Position numbers and translations under genes: made by a program
Shown here: piece by piece, positions 11,924 to 25,900 of the stretch
How the letters are laid out: every line of letters begins with the position of its first letter
Numbering within the stretch: position 1 is the first letter of the stretch
Notes under the pieces: model-generated
What the model saw: the letters and a program-made list of their open reading frames with translations, nothing else
Databases searched by the model: none
Told to the model about the DNA's origin: nothing
Assembly: GCA_965178125.1 (NCBI GenBank)
Contig: OZ237755.1
Location: 868,001 to 932,000, forward strand
Reading direction: 5' to 3'
Source: Bilabrum cf. latius
Lineage: Eukaryota; Bigyra: Bicosoecida; Bigyra; Bicosoecida
DNA length: 64,000 bases

Positions 11924-12807
11924 TAGGCTGAAAACGATTTAGCGAGCTGTACACCCGCGATTCTCGTACGATCACGGCCAAAAAAAGGAAAAAAGGGCCA
12001 CTGGTACATGTGTTTTGGCTCACGGGTTTCTCTTCATCCCCATCGATCTACGACATGACAGGCTGCACAATGTAAGTTTTGTACATTATCAATGAATTGA
12101 ACGCATCAAATTTTGGGGGAAGCCGCTGGGTCATACGGTGCAGTCGCTTGAACACGTCTACGATTGCTAGCCGGCATTTCTCCGGTCAATATCTGATGAA
12201 CATCCCAAAGCTGACCGAACTTAAATTCAAATACATATTAAGTATATATTGAAGCGACAGAGAGGTGCATTCGACGCGTTGCAGCGGATTTGCAAGTCGG
12301 ACCCCAGGCCTTCCAAGCCCCGGACGATTTTTTCCTAAACGATCCCAAACGCACCATCGTGTCGTTGAATATCAACATATTAATCTAACCTGATTTGGGA
12401 TAAACACAACTCACCCTGTACCGTCCGCAAATCAGGGAGAAGCAATTTCAGCGATACAGCCCGAAATGCAAACGCCAGCCGACACGATTCAAATCAGCTT
12501 CTTCGACATAATGAACCCAACCCAACTCTCGTATAGATGCATTTAAACATATTCAGACGCAGAAGCTACACATTGTATCGCAAGAAATCGCGTGATGTGC
12601 CACGAAAGGCTCCCGAGGTGATCGAAACTCCGAGTCCCCAAGCGAGCACTCATCAGAATGATGACACTCGTTGACTAACGTATCGCCGGGCTCGGGCAAG
12701 TTTGGCCGAAGGTGTGTGCATGTCACGTAGCCGAGCAGGGAATGGCGGGTCCCTTGGGTGGCTCTCTCTTGCAATTCTTGCGGCGGTCTCCTTTGGAATC
12801 ATGATTC
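11924..12807. other. AT-richer intergenic DNA
   Basis: No coding-like ORF, RNA gene or repeat was recognised. Composition is clearly more AT-rich than the flanking genes. The left edge of the tandem array follows at about 12808. Confidence 0.5.
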
Positions 12808-15800
12808 AACTAGACATGGCCTTAGGCCCCTTCCCCCGTCTGCCTTATAGGGGGGAAGGGGCCGGGAGCAGGGCGCGCCTCGTTCCGAAGCGAGGGAAGC
12901 CCAGCGCGGGCGTGACTCGCAGGGTGGTCGCGCAGCTGGTCGCAAGCTGGTCCTGTGGGTGGCCTGGGGGGAGCCGGATGAATGGCCTTGCCGGCTGCTG
13001 CCCTACGATATTCCGTGCAGACATTGTTGCAACAAACATACTATGCAATCCATAGCCATGGCGTATGAACGTGTGCGCGCAGGGTTGCCGGGGTCGCTCA
13101 CCGTCACGGGTTGTCACTGCCACTGCACCGTCGTACCCAGTGTTGTACACACGAAAAAGCTGCGAGCCAGCAAGTTTAGTTTAACTCGATCTCTACACGA
13201 CTTGTTGGTATTGGTGTATAAGTCACAGCTCTTGTGAGCATCGCCACGTATCCCAGTCGTGTCCAGGAAATCGCCACGTCACGGTGGCGTTGCCGAGCGG
13301 CGAAGATGAATTCCTGAAACACACACTCGCCTCGCAGCGATGCATGCACCTCGAGCAACCGACTGCCACACACAGAGTTGGAACGCAGCAGTCACGCATC
13401 GTGGAGCCAATATCTGTCCCAACGCAATGGCGCCGGTGCGGGCGCCGTCTGATCTCTCTGTGAGCAGCGAGGTCCAGATTTCGGATGGTCGGGCCGCTCA
13501 GGAAGATGAGTGGAAATCGGTTTCGGGCTCGGCCGTCGGGGCAAATTTCCAATGCATTGCCAGCGTCGGAGCTCATCGGAGTACGGCGCCTAGGTTACTT
13601 CAGGTCTCAATCTAGCGATCCGGCGGGGCGGCGGGGCGGGTTGGCGTGGTCGAGCAGAGCGAATCGCGAAAACGACGGAAAGTTTTGCAGCATTGCTCGC
13701 CCAGCGGATGCCGTTGCTAGTGGGTGCGTTGCAATGTTTGTCGAAATACGCAGAGATTTGCAAGATGAATTTTCGAGTTAGGTCCTCGTTCGCGAGCGAG
13801 GTCCCCGGACGTCCGATTTCGGCTTGCTGCCGACGGAATTCTCGAGGTTTTTCGCCCCGGCATGCGCTTTCCCAGCGGTGGGCGTGAAGCCGACTGGCAC
13901 GAAAAGTTGCGGATGTGTGATAGCAAATGTTTGGTGGGGGTCCGATGCCGGGTCCGGCGCGCGTGCGCGGCGCTAAATCCTTGTGCCAAGGTAGGGTGGG
14001 AGCGAGCCTATATATAATATCCTTAACTAGACATGACCTTAGGCCCCTTCCCCCGTCTGTCTTATAGGGGGGAAGGGGCCGGGAGCAGGGCGCGCCTTGT
14101 CCCGAAGCGAGGGAAGCCCAGCGCGGGCGTGACTCGCAGGGTGGTCGCGCAGCTGGTCGCAAGCTGGTCCTGTGGGAGGCCTGGGGGGAGCCGGATGAAT
14201 GGCCTTGCCGGCTGCTGCCCTACGATATTTCGTGCAGGCATTGTTGCAATAACTGACAAATATATTATGCAATCTACAGCCATTGAATTTGAACGTGTGC
14301 GCGCAGGGTTGTCGGGGTCGCTCACCGTCACGGGTTGTCACTGCCACGGCACCGTCGTACCCAGTGTTGTACACTCGACCACAGTAAAGCTGCGAGCTGA
14401 AGGTATGCAGCAAGTTAAGTTGAACACGATCTTTGCAAGACTTGTTGGTATTGCGGTGTAAGTCACAGCTCTTGTGAGCATCGCCACGTATCCCAGTCGT
14501 GTCCAGAAAATCGCCACGTCACGGTGGCGTTGCCGAGCGGCGAAGATGAATTCCTGAAACACACACTCGCCTTGCAGCGATGCATGCACCTCGAGCAACC
14601 GACTGCCACGCACAGTGTTGGAACGCAGCAGTCACGCATCGTGGAGCCAATATCTGTCCCAACGCAATGGAGCTGGTGCGGGCGCCGTCTGGTCTCCCTG
14701 TGAGCAGCGAGGTCCAGATTTCGGATGGTCGGGCCGCTCAGGAAGATGAGTGAAAATCGGTTTCGGGGTCCGATTTCAGGCCAGATTACCGGTGCATTGC
14801 CAGCGTCGGAGCGCGTCGGAGTGCGACGCCGAGGAAACTTAAGGATTCAATCTGGCGATCCGCCGGGGCGGCGGAGCTGCGCAAAATGGTCGGTTTGCGC
14901 AGGTTGCCAAAACGACGAAAAAGTTATCTGGGCCTCACGTCCGTCGGCGGGCGTAGCCGCTGGGTGCGTAGCATATTACATCTGAATGCGCTCGGAAGCG
15001 CAAGAGCACATTTTTGAGTTAGGTCCTCGTTCGCGAGAAAAGTGCCGGAACGTGGGTTTTGGGCCTTGTGCCGACGGCCGCCGAGCAGGAAATCCGCCCC
15101 GGCATGCGCTTTCCCAGTAGTGAGCGTGAAGCCGACTGGCACCAAAAGTTGCGCATGCGTGATAACAAATGCTTGGTTGGGGTCCGATGCCGGGTCCGGC
15201 GCGCGCGCGGGGCGCTAGGTCCAATTGCCAAGGCAGTGCGGTAGCGAGCCTATATATAATATCCTTAACTAGACATGGCCTTAGGCCCCTTCCCCCGTCT
15301 GCCTTACGGGGGGGAAGGGGCCGGGAGCAGGGCGCACCTGGTCCCGAAGCGAGGAAAGCCCAGCGCGGGCGTGACTCGCAGGGTGGTCGCGCAGCTGGTC
15401 GCAAGCTGGTCCTGTGGGTGGCCTGGGGGGAGCCGGATGAATGGCCTTGCCGGCTGCTGCCCTACGATATTTCGTGCAGAGATTGTTGCATTAAACATAC
15501 TATGCAATCCATAGCCATGGCGTATGAACGTGTGCGCGCAGGGTTGCCGGGGTCGCTCACCGTCACAGGTTGTCACTGCCACTGCACCGTCGTACCCAGT
15601 GTTGTACACTCGACCACTAAAGCTGCGAGCTGAAGGTGTGCAGCAAGATTAGTTTAACTTGATATTTACACAACTTGTGGTATTGTGGTGTAAGTCACAG
15701 TTCTTGTGAGCATCGCCACGTATCCCAGTCGTGTGCAGGAAGTCGCCACGTCACGGTGGCGTTGCCGAGCGGCGAAGATGAATCCCTGAAACACACACTC

Positions 15801-16490
15801 GCCTCGCAGCGATGCATGCACCTCGAGCAACCGACTGCCACACGCAGTGTTGGAACGCAGCAGTCGTGCATCGTGGAGCCAGTATCTATCCCAATACAAT
15901 GGCGCTGATGTGGGCGCCGTCTGGCCGCCCTTCGAGCAGCGAGGTCCAGATTTCGGATGGTCGGGCCGCTCAGGAAGATGAGTGGAAATCGGTTTCGGGC
16001 TCGGCCGTCGGGGCAAATTTCCGGTGCATTGCCAGCGTCGGAGCTCATCGGAGTACGGCGCCTAGGTTACTTCAGGTCTCAATCTAGCGATCCGGCGGGG
16101 CGGCGGGGCGGGTTGGCGTGGTCGAGCAGAGCGATTCGCGAAGACGACGGAAATGTTTGACGCACTGCCCGCCCAGCGCCTGCCGTTGCCGCTAGGTGTG
16201 TTGCAATGTTTGAGTGTGTGCGCACCTTTCTACCAGAGGAATTTTCGAGTTAGGTCCTCGTTCGCGAGCAAGGTCCCCGGACGTCCGATTTCGGCTTGCT
16301 GCCGACGGAATTCTCGAGGTTTTTCGCCCCGGCATGCGATTTCCCAGCGGTGAGCGTGAAGCCGACTGGCATATAAAGTTGCGGATGCGTGATATCAAAT
16401 GATTGGTTGGGGTCCGATGCCGGGTCCGGCGGGCGTGCGGGGCGCTAGGTCCAATTGCCAAAGTAGGGTGGGAGCGTGTCTATATATAAT
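12808..16490 (+). repeat. Tandem array, left block (3 units of about 1.22-1.24 kb)
   Basis: Units begin at the landmark AACTAGACATGRCCTTAGG at 12808, 14025 and 15267, so periods are about 1,217 and 1,242 bp; the third is cut at 16490. Every unit has a perfect 13-bp inverted repeat near its start (14042-14054 with 14068-14080 in unit 2) and ends with a TATA-like run about 15 bp before the next landmark. Two sequence types exist: type B units carry CGTCGGGGCAAATTTCC (units 1 and 3), type A units carry CAGGCCAGATTACCGG (unit 2). Short ORFs occur on both strands, but none looks protein-like. The same array resumes in the same orientation at 26782. Confidence 0.9.
14009..14018 (+). promoter_or_regulatory. 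TATA-like element, repeated in each array unit
   Basis: TATATATAAT lies about 16 bp upstream of the unit landmark and 33 bp upstream of the conserved hairpin. It is kept in every complete unit (for example 27633, 30088, 31311). Spacing fits a TATA box with transcription starting at or just before the hairpin. Promoter function is inferred only. Confidence 0.3.
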
Positions 16491-19400
16491 GGGTCGGCAG
16501 AAAACGTGCTTGGGTTGAGACGGTGCGGGGTTGTCCATCTCTAGGGTCGCGTAGCCTTTGTGTCCTTCCTTAGTGCATACTGAACCTAAAAGACGTGCTG
16601 CCATACCGGTAGCGAGGCCGATCTCTGGATAGTCGTTCGCAATTACCACCACGGGGCACCCCGGAGCCAGTGGAAGGGACAGGGGTCTTGGCCTCACGCC
16701 GAAACCGCGCTTCCGATGCATCGCCAGAATCCCGTTGAGCATTTGAGAGTCCTCGGCCGTGTTCATGTCCAAGGCACGTATCAAGTCGCCGGCTCCCGAG
16801 ACCAGGGAGCAGACGGCACGATGCTCTCGGTAGCCTGATGCTAGGACGGTAGGATTGAGGCCATCCCTTGCGTGCCGCATGCAACGTTCGTTGATCTCTC
16901 GCAGTTGTGCATTCGTAGACACGAGCGAGAGGCTGTTTCGAACGCCGGCCATGGCCTCAGGCGTCGATCGATGGCATTGATGAAACCTGCAGCAGCGCTG
17001 CAGTACTTGCCCTACCTCTGTCGCAGTGCATGAACCTTGGCGAACGGAGTTCAGCAGCGAAGCAAAATCGGGATCTTCTCTTGCCCTCATGTTCCGGTGC
17101 AGCGGGAGCTGCATCATGGATCTCCAGTGGGGACCATCGTAAAATTGATCCACTGTGGGGGACAGGCGTGCCACAAATGTTTCACGAGCGTCCTTGTCGG
17201 CCTGGACCTGGTCCGGTGTGAAGTTGAACTCTGCATCTAAGGCTTCGAATTGGGCATCGGGAAGTGTGTTGAGCTCGAAGCGCAAGGCAGCGGCGTCCAC
17301 GATAGGATCGGTGCGAGCCGCAAATCCACGCTTGGTGATCCCTGGCAGCTGCTGGCTATCTCCGATGAAGAGACAGGACCTGTACCCGAACGGTTCGATC
17401 GAAGCAAGCGCTTCCTCTTGCGATCTGCCCTCTTGCACGGTGAGAAACTCGTAGGTGTCTGTTGCCTGACGCAGTGCACGGTCCACCAGATTAAGAAGGT
17501 GCTTATTCATGAACAGGCTCTCGTCGATGATGAGCAAGTCAATGGCGGATAGCGTCCGCCTTCGCGCTCGATCCTTCTTAGGGTCGAGCGAAGCTGGGAT
17601 CTGTAGCGAGAAGCAACGATGAATGGTGACTCCGCCTGGGCCCAGCTGGATGGCTGCCTAGGCTGTAGTGCCAAGAAGTTGCGTCGCTAGGCCAGATGCT
17701 GTGGCGATTCCGTGGATGATAGATGTCGTGAAGCTTTTGCCTGACCCAGCCGGGCCGGTCAGCAGAGCAACGACACCTGTCTGACCGCGAGATTGATTCT
17801 CTGCCCATGGCAAGAACCGCTGGTGGCCCACGAACCGACGTAACGCAGTTTTTTGATCGACGCTCAACTGCGCGTATCTTGTTGGCATGCCGGACACCTC
17901 CTGGGAGACAGCACTGACTGCGATGCGCATGGCTTTCCGAAACAGTTTCCGCATGTCCGCGTCTATTCGAAGCCTCGGATTGAGAAGAATCTCTCTTGCT
18001 CGACTTGCATTGCTCCGAATGAACTCCAGCATCTACGTCGACATGCAAACGACGTCAGAGGACAGCAGAGTCTGCTGCAGAGCCGACACTACGGAGTGAT
18101 CGTGCACGGCAGACGATGCAATGCAGAGAGCGTCGAGGCCGTCCTGTAGTTCCGCCACCTTGGAGAGCCTGTCGCGCGCCTGCACGGCTTGGCGCTCAGT
18201 ATCGTCCAGCTCTAGCTCCTCCTACTCCAAAGGCGGAGCGAAGCCAAGTACATGGGCCTATGCGAGAATGTCCGCCGTGTCCTGCTCAGCAGAGCCTGTC
18301 GCATTGAAATCCACGAGCTTATCTCGAGCGGTGGCGCGCAAACGAATCAGATCTAGCTCGCTCCGAACCTGGTCGGTAGAGTCCCCGCTGGTACCCTCGG
18401 CACCAACCAGCGCTATCTCGGCCAAAGTCTCGTCAAGCTGCGGCTCGCGGTCATCCACTGCCAGCGGAAGTGGCGTGGCGCCAAGATGCATGTTCTCGAT
18501 GGCGGCAGCATGCATTTGCTGGAGCTGGCTCACGTCAACCTGGGCGGCCAGCAGGACATCAGCGTGGTCATTGCAAAGCTTCATGTCTTCGCGCATCGAA
18601 GCTGCCAACTGCAAGAATCGCTCCGTCGCTGGGTCCTGATGGAGAATGGCCGTCGGGACACCGCGAGATGATGCGGCGGCTAGAGCTCCGTTGTATACGT
18701 AGATCATGTCAGCCACTCCGTGTTCGAAATCACGAAGCTGGCGGATATCTCTGCCCGGTCCGCTCAAGGGCGCATTGAGGTGCGGGAACGGTAGGGATCC
18801 GGGCCTAGGAGGCAGGAGCACTTGCCGGTGCATGGGCTCCTGTAGCAATCCAGCAAACTGGCCGTGTCCGATATACAACACCGAGAGCAGGGGCACTTGA
18901 CGCGATTCTGCCTCTCTTGACCAACCTTGAGCATCAGTGCGTATCGTCTTTACGTTGCCTGTGGCCGTGTCCGGCACCACACCCATAGAGAACTCTATCG
19001 TGCACAGTCGCGGGCAGTTGTCCGTGCCTTCGATTGTCTCGGCAGCCACGACATCCGGTGCATCCTCAGTCTGATCGAAGTCCTGCCTAGGATCGGCTTG
19101 CTTGGCCTCCCCACTTGGGATGTACACCGCAATGGCGGCGCCAAGTGCCCTTGCGTGGCCAACGATGGCCGGAAAGCCTTCATAGCCGCCGTGCTTGCGC
19201 AAGAAGGAGAGCAAAGCACCAGCAAAATGTGGCCGCTGAATCACTTCATCAACATCAACAGACCGAGCTGGCGGAAGTAGCTCGTGCGGAATCGACCCAT
19301 TGGCGATGCGTTTGCTCCAATGCGCGTAGAGGTGCGATTTCACGGTCATTGCGTCTACGCCCCCGCTCCGAGCATGCGGTATCCTCAAAGCAAGATCATG

Positions 19401-22400
19401 CGACGGCTGCGTATTTGAGCTACCTACGGGCGCGGCAATGGCAGAGAAGGCACGGGCAGCAGCCAAGCCTGGCATGTTGCTAGCAGCTTGGCCCTGAGTA
19501 TCCTCGACACCTTCATCGAGATCATCCAGGTCGTCATCCATGAGAATGACCTGGGCTGGGCTCGCTCGAGGTGCACCGGCGCCAGTGGATGGGCTACGCG
19601 TGAGCCTGGCGGGAGCTTCACCCTACGTGAAAGCAAGGGCAGCATCCTGAGGTTGGTGCATCTGAACGGCAAGTGCCGCCGACAGGCTGCAGTGACGCGG
19701 GGCGTCAAGCGATCTGCAGCAGGTAGCCAACACCGCTGGCTAGGTAGCTCTCTGCAACGCCTCATGCACACCAAACGTAAGGGTGGCTTGGACCGGTAAA
19801 TCCGTACAAAGAATACCGTCTGGCACCGGACAGATTGGTGGCAAAAACGGCTGAGGTGGTCCCTCCGCAGGCTTGGTGCCAGCTGAGTCTGCGGTGCAAT
19901 CGCTGATGTACTGGATGTGCTGGACCACAGCGCGAAGCACGGCAAACTTTTGCTCGTACGATGCGTCCTCACAGCCCCTGGTCCTGTCCAAGGACACGAG
20001 GACATGCTTGAGCACAGTCACCAAGGCACCGAGCTGCTTCTAGGACTTCTGGCCAGCCGCTGCCTCCGAGAAGAGCACTAACCCGGCCGCGTCGGCGATG
20101 CCTCTAAGCATGCATTCGGCATGCCACGGAGTCTTCGATTTCATCGCTTCTGGACTCAGAAGCGAGTGCTCGTCGAGAAACGGAACGTGACGCACGAGCA
20201 GTCCTCGAAAGTGCTGTTCGACAGGATCCGTCCCTGTGTGCGTTTTTACAATCACCAAGCGAGGACGAGCAAGCATCCTGTACGCTCTGCCGGCTCTGTC
20301 AAAATATAGCGTATTGACGCCCTGTGATATCGAGCAGTTCCTGGGCTGCACATCCGCCGCCTTCGTGAGTCCCTTTCGCCGCATCGCTTTCTCGTACGCC
20401 TTCACGACGGAGGACTACTTGGCCTGGTACACTGGTACAAAGTACTTGAAAAACTCGGGAGCGGTGAGATTCGACGTAGTCAGAGGCTGGTCAGGGTCTC
20501 CGTGCACGGTGCATCCCACCCAACCGCCCGATGCTTGCTTGTATGTTTCGTCTCCGAATGCACTTGGGTCTGTACCACGAATGACCAGCAGAGGAGCACC
20601 CGATTTCGTGGCGGCAGGAATGCGCTCGATGCGATCAGGAGACACCAGCCGCCGTGGTTCAGCGAACGCATTCCGTACGATGGCTTCATGTTTGCGCAGA
20701 TGACTGCTCCCTGCCTCAGCATCGGATTCGTCAGACTCCAGGCTCTCACCCTCTGATTCAACCTCGCCTGTGGCAGCACCACCACGACCGGTAGTCGCGG
20801 CGAAGTGATCGGTTGCAGCACGTGCTCTCCTCCTCGATGGGTGATGAGTTCGTGGCGACAGCAGCAACGCATCGCCGTCAGCATCGCGGCAATCATCCTG
20901 CATGTTGGATGCTGCTCCCATGGGTGCAGTGGCATCGATGATCGCATCATCCTCCTCATCATCATCATCATCCTCATCGAGAGCGCGATGTGCCGCCCAT
21001 GCCGCTCCAGGACTCGGTCTATGAGCACCTGAGGCTGGCCTTGCCGCAGCATTTGCCGCTGCTGCGGCCCATCGCTACGGGGCACCTCTCGCCTGCTATT
21101 GACCATCATCCAGCCCAAAGCAGCGTCCAAAAGCCTGCATATCCGGTCCATGCAGCCTCTAGAACGTCTCACTTTCCAATGACATGGGCTGGTTCGAAGA
21201 AGCAAATCCGGGTACAATGCCGGTGCCATCCTGCTCAGTTTTGTCGAGGGTCAGGTTGGTGTATCCGGCAATCAGCGGAGCGGACTGCGTCCGAGAAGCT
21301 GCCTGCATGTCACTCCTCAGCCGAGCGGGACCACGCAACGTGCTGGTTTTCGTGATGTCTGAGGCGTCAGGCCTTCGCACGAGCCAAGGCACTGGAATCG
21401 ACAGGAAGCGCTCTTCGTATCGCTGCATGTTAGTTGTCCTGAGCACGTCCGGGTCAGCTACCGCATGTGCGCGCTTGGCGGATTGTACCGCGGCGTCTCG
21501 AGCAGCTCTGGATGTGTCCTCGGCGGTCCCTAGCGTATCGTCCATGGCTGCAGCGCCCGTGGCCGCGCGCAGATCGCGTCGGTTCAGAGTCATGTGTCTC
21601 GCTAGCGATCGAGCATGCTACAGCTTGCGCGTGGAGGCTCGTGCAGCACCGCTAACACCATTGTCATGGTCGTCGTCGGGAGGTCTGCCATGCCTTCGTG
21701 CCAGAGCCTCTCTCTCCAGTTGCGTCGCCGACTTGGCCATGAAGGTCCTCTGCTCTGCGGGCCTGAGGTCAAGCACAATATGGCTGCTGGTGGCGTTAAA
21801 GGTCGGGTATCCGAGCAGCTCTGTCACCAAGCATTGCATTCCCCTGGGCGTGCTCTTCGCGTCCCGTATGTGAGCAGGGAGCGCAAGCTGTTCTTCCTCG
21901 GTGAGGATCGCAGTGGTGTCCGTCTTCGTGATGTACCGGTTGATGTACAGCGCCACCCTTGCAGAGTCACACCCTTGCACGTTCACGTGAGCCCGCAGCA
22001 TCTGAATCATGTGGCAGCTCGATGGAACCAGGGAGCACTCGTCCTCGGAACGGGGCCATGTGCCCATCCTCGTCCTCGCAAGGCACTCCTCATCGCCCCC
22101 AGGATCAAATGGGATACCATAGCGGCAGCTCGCAGCCGCTCGCTTCCCGCTGCCCGAGCATCGGATCCTGCACCGGTCGCTGCACACATGCGTGCAAGTC
22201 TTGCGGAAGCGCTCGTACGCCTCATCGAGCAGCTCGTCGCCAGTCGAAGCGAGAGAAGTTGAATACTTGCCGCGAGCATCAGCGGTTGTACTCCTTGCCG
22301 GCAACGTGGAGTTGATGACGTGCTGTGGCATCGTGGTCGATTCATCCACAAAGTAGAGGCTGTGATCGTGGGCATGTCCCCTCACCTGGAACTCGGTCCT

Positions 22401-22925
22401 CGTCAGTGCGTCGTGGACTGCTCCATACGGGCCGCAGCAAGGATCGGTAATAATCTGATGAGTAATGTGTTTTACGCTGTAGTACCCCACGATCTGCTCG
22501 ACGGGAAGATCTCGGCTGTCGTACTGGCCTTGCACCAACCACGACTGCGACCCATACTCTCTGATGAGCTTCTGGGAGGCCCAATCGTCGCTCTGTGTCA
22601 CCGTGCAGAAGTACCTGGGGCGATCAAACTCGTTCACGAAAGCGTCGCCTGTGTTCATCGTCTTCCTGGCTTGCGCCTGGGAACCGGGCAGGGACACGTT
22701 CAGGTCTGGTTCCTTCCTGAGCGCGGCGGCTCGGTGCCTTATCACCTGCTCCGCAGTCGGACGACGTTGCATGTGCTGTGCGGAGAAACCCAGTCCGTAC
22801 GCCCCAGACTGCAGCTGAGTCTGCTGCGCCAAACACACTACCCGGAGGAACGTGTCGTACACCCCAGCAATGAACGAATTGCTTGCTCGATGGGATCGGC
22901 TCGGCTGCAACAGCAGCGTCTTCAG
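16395..22925 (-). pseudogene. Helitron Rep/OTU-like/Pif1 helicase, 3'-truncated
   Basis: Rep part (about 22800-21650): PRYFCTVTQSDDW, then TEFQVRGHAHDHSLYFV (the HUH His motif of rolling-circle Reps), then ALYINRYITKTD (the Tyr motif). An OTU-like part (about 19250-18850) has GGYEGFPAIVGHARALGAAI and LSVLYIGHGQFAGLL. Pif1 part: Walker A LTGPAGSGKS (about 17740), Walker B LLIIDESLF (about 17535), motif III FIGDSQQLPG (about 17360), motif IV HRNMRAREDPDF. The C-terminal NKSQGQT-type and VALSR motifs are missing. After CRP at 16491 the frame reads about 32 residues of antisense array DNA before TGA 16395. TAG-Gln codons include those at 21618, 20040, 18258 and 17658. Not functional as it stands. 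Confidence 0.8.
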
Positions 22926-25900
22926 TCACGCCTTGAACCCATTGATGATCTGGGGCTTCCCAGCAACAAATTGGTACATGAGACGGCCGACTTGCTCTGG
23001 CGTGGCTGTCTCTGCTGCTGCGGTCGATTTGGACGACACCGGCCCCTTTGCCTTAGACGACATGCTTGGCGTGAATTCCAGCGGAACATCGCTGCAAACC
23101 TCATGCATCCCGGCTGCTATAAACGATGGCAGGTTCTGCAGGAAAATGAGCTTGGTGTCGCGGATATCCATGTGCGTGCCGGGGTCCACTTCCAAGTACG
23201 ACGGGATCGTGATGTGCACGTCCGTGATGGCTTCAGACGGCAAGCCTGCCGGCACGTGATGAGGGGCCGCTGCGGCCCTATGGCTGCCTTGCGACAGATT
23301 GCCCCCAGCAGCGTTAGCCCGTAGACGCAGTCTCGCCTGCTCCTTGGCATAGCGCATGGCTGCCTCGCCATTGACAGCCACTGTGTTCGGCATCATGTCA
23401 GGAGGAATCGCGGCTGCCTGCGTAAAGTGCGTGGCGTGCACGCCCTGGTGCTGCAGCTCAGGGATGGAACCAAGTCTCATTGCAGGCATCGCAGCAGGCA
23501 GCTGTTCGTCAAATTGTCTGTGTTGCGCGTGCGGCCTAGACTCTAATATTGCATGTCCAGGATCCTGCATGTCAGCTCCAGCCCCTGATGCTGCAGGCCT
23601 CGCTGGTACTCCTGGCCACTGTCCGATAGCATACATGCGACGTGGCTATGGTCCCTCGCCGTCACTTTCTTGCCCATCTGTCATGGTCCAAGCATTCGTG
23701 GCACGTGCCGAGGCTGCCGCACTCGAAGAGGACTGCACTTGCAACACAGGATCCACTGGTGCGCCATGCATTGCTGTCAGTGGCGAATGGTCTGCCCGCT
23801 GACTTCCACCAGATTGAATCGCGCCCAAGGTAGCTGATGATAAGCCAAGTCCGGAACGCCGTCTAACATGCAAGGCCTCGGTGGTACGTGAGCGGTGCTG
23901 CCTAGCGTCCTGCGCCAGGATACCATCACCATCACCCTCGCTGTCGCTGTCGCTGTCACTATCATTGCCACTGGCTGCACCTCTAGCTTGAAACGCAACA
24001 GCTGAGGATGCCCCAACACGTTCATGTAGAGCAGGTTTGCCGTCCATATCGCCGTCACTCCCACCGCTCTAGCCTGTACCAAGGGATTGAGCATTTGCTG
24101 CAGCTCCTTTTGTCTGGAGAAGCTATCCACGAACTCCCTCATCATCGAAGCAACTGTCATCACTGTCCATAGCATCGGCCATTGGCTAGGCAACAGCACC
24201 ACGGCTATCCATATCGGCAACCACAGCTGCGACGCGTGACTCGAGATCGGACAGGTGATGCCCAGGCGAGTGATAGTCTGGGTCACCCTCCATCAGTTTC
24301 AACTTGATGTCATGGCAGGCCTGCTACACCACAGTTTTCAAAGCTCCTCGCTAAACCCTACGTTCCCATTCAATGAGTACCGTGGTAAGAACCGCTCGGA
24401 ATGGGAGCGTGCGGTACCCTAGCAAGTACACCAGCGCGAGGATGACTTTGGCCACACGGAGACCGCGGCTCTGCTTGGTGCACAACGCAGAGGTGAGCAG
24501 CGATACGATCTTTCCACCCTAAGCATCGCCCTCGCGCTGGTAGGATTCCAGGCGCTTCAAGATGTCCCTCGAGATACGATGATCGCCATTTGCGCCAAGC
24601 ACCACCCTGTCATTCATCCGAGACTTGTCCACGTTACTGCCACACAGATGAGGAGTCGCATCCGTGGCGAAAGATCGGCTGGCAGAGCCCCTGAGCTTGG
24701 TGTCTGCATTCTTCATGAACCGGCCCGGGGCCATGGTAAGCAGGCACCTCACTTTGCAGCTGGCTAGGCACAGCAGGTCCGTCTCATCCTGGTTTAATCC
24801 GCGGAGCGGCAGCGGGACTGGAGCCTTGTAGCTGATGGCGCGGCCAGAGGGTGCAACAACCTCAGCCATGGCCTTGCTGCACTTTGCCTTCAAGCTGGCC
24901 ACGTCGTCGCAGTTGGCTAGCGTCTCGGCATCTGCGGGCACAGTTCTGCTGAACACATCCATGGCTTCCTTACATTGAACGCTGCTGCAGTATCCCACAA
25001 AGTACTTGCGTGAGTGGAGACGTGTGCCAGCTGGTGGTGGGGACCGGTCAGCTGCACCCGTGTACAGCCCCCTGGTGCGCGATCGAGCTCTGGCGGCACT
25101 GCCTCTACGGCGTCGCTTGCGAGCAGGGGCGGCATCGCTGCCCTGCGCTGCTTCTTCCTGAGCATCTGACCGCCGACACCCAGCGATCCACGTCTTCCAT
25201 CCTGGCTTCGCGTCGCGCACGAACACATCGTTCTGCCGCTTGCCTTCGCCACGCGCCATGATCGGAGCCGAATCCAGCATGAGATGCCTGGGCATGGAGC
25301 CGTCCGTATCCTTGTTGTGCTCGTGCATGGTTTCCCTGAACGTCTCGCCATAGAAGTGGTACGCCCCAAACCACTCCACATCGAGCTGCTCTCGAACTTC
25401 ACCCTCACGGTAATCAGCGGCTGGCAAAGGCTGGAAGCAGAACTCAGGGACCTCCTTGCTGAGAGCGGTGATCACAGATACCAGCCGCCCGCACGCCACA
25501 CAGTGCCCCAGGTGCTGTGAAGCCATGCTGACTGCTTGCCATCCTCTGGCCATGGGGCTATGCAACTTGCCTGCATCCGAGCGGACGGGCACGTGCACGT
25601 ACCCCTTCGATTCATTGGCAACCACTTCCTTCACTTGCATCGCGGGAAGAGCCATGAACTTGGCTGTGAGATCCAGCAGCATCTCCACCCAACCTGATTT
25701 CAGCCTCGTCAACGTCAGCCCTTCAATGCCGTCCCTGGCTATTGCGTTCGGAAGCAAGTGCCCGCAGCTCCGCAGCCTGTCCAACCAGCCCTTGTTGCGA
25801 TGATACCGATCATCATACGGCCGCCTATGCTTTGGAAGCCCCTCACCGAGTTCCTGGAAGGGGTACACAAACTTGGCCATGAGCTATAGCGCTCTGCTGT

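Noticed and set aside
12808-16490. rDNA, 5S, snRNA or tRNA tandem genes in the array
   Set aside because: No 5S box pattern, tRNA cloverleaf or U-snRNA core sequence was recognised in the unit. The hairpin alone does not identify a known RNA.
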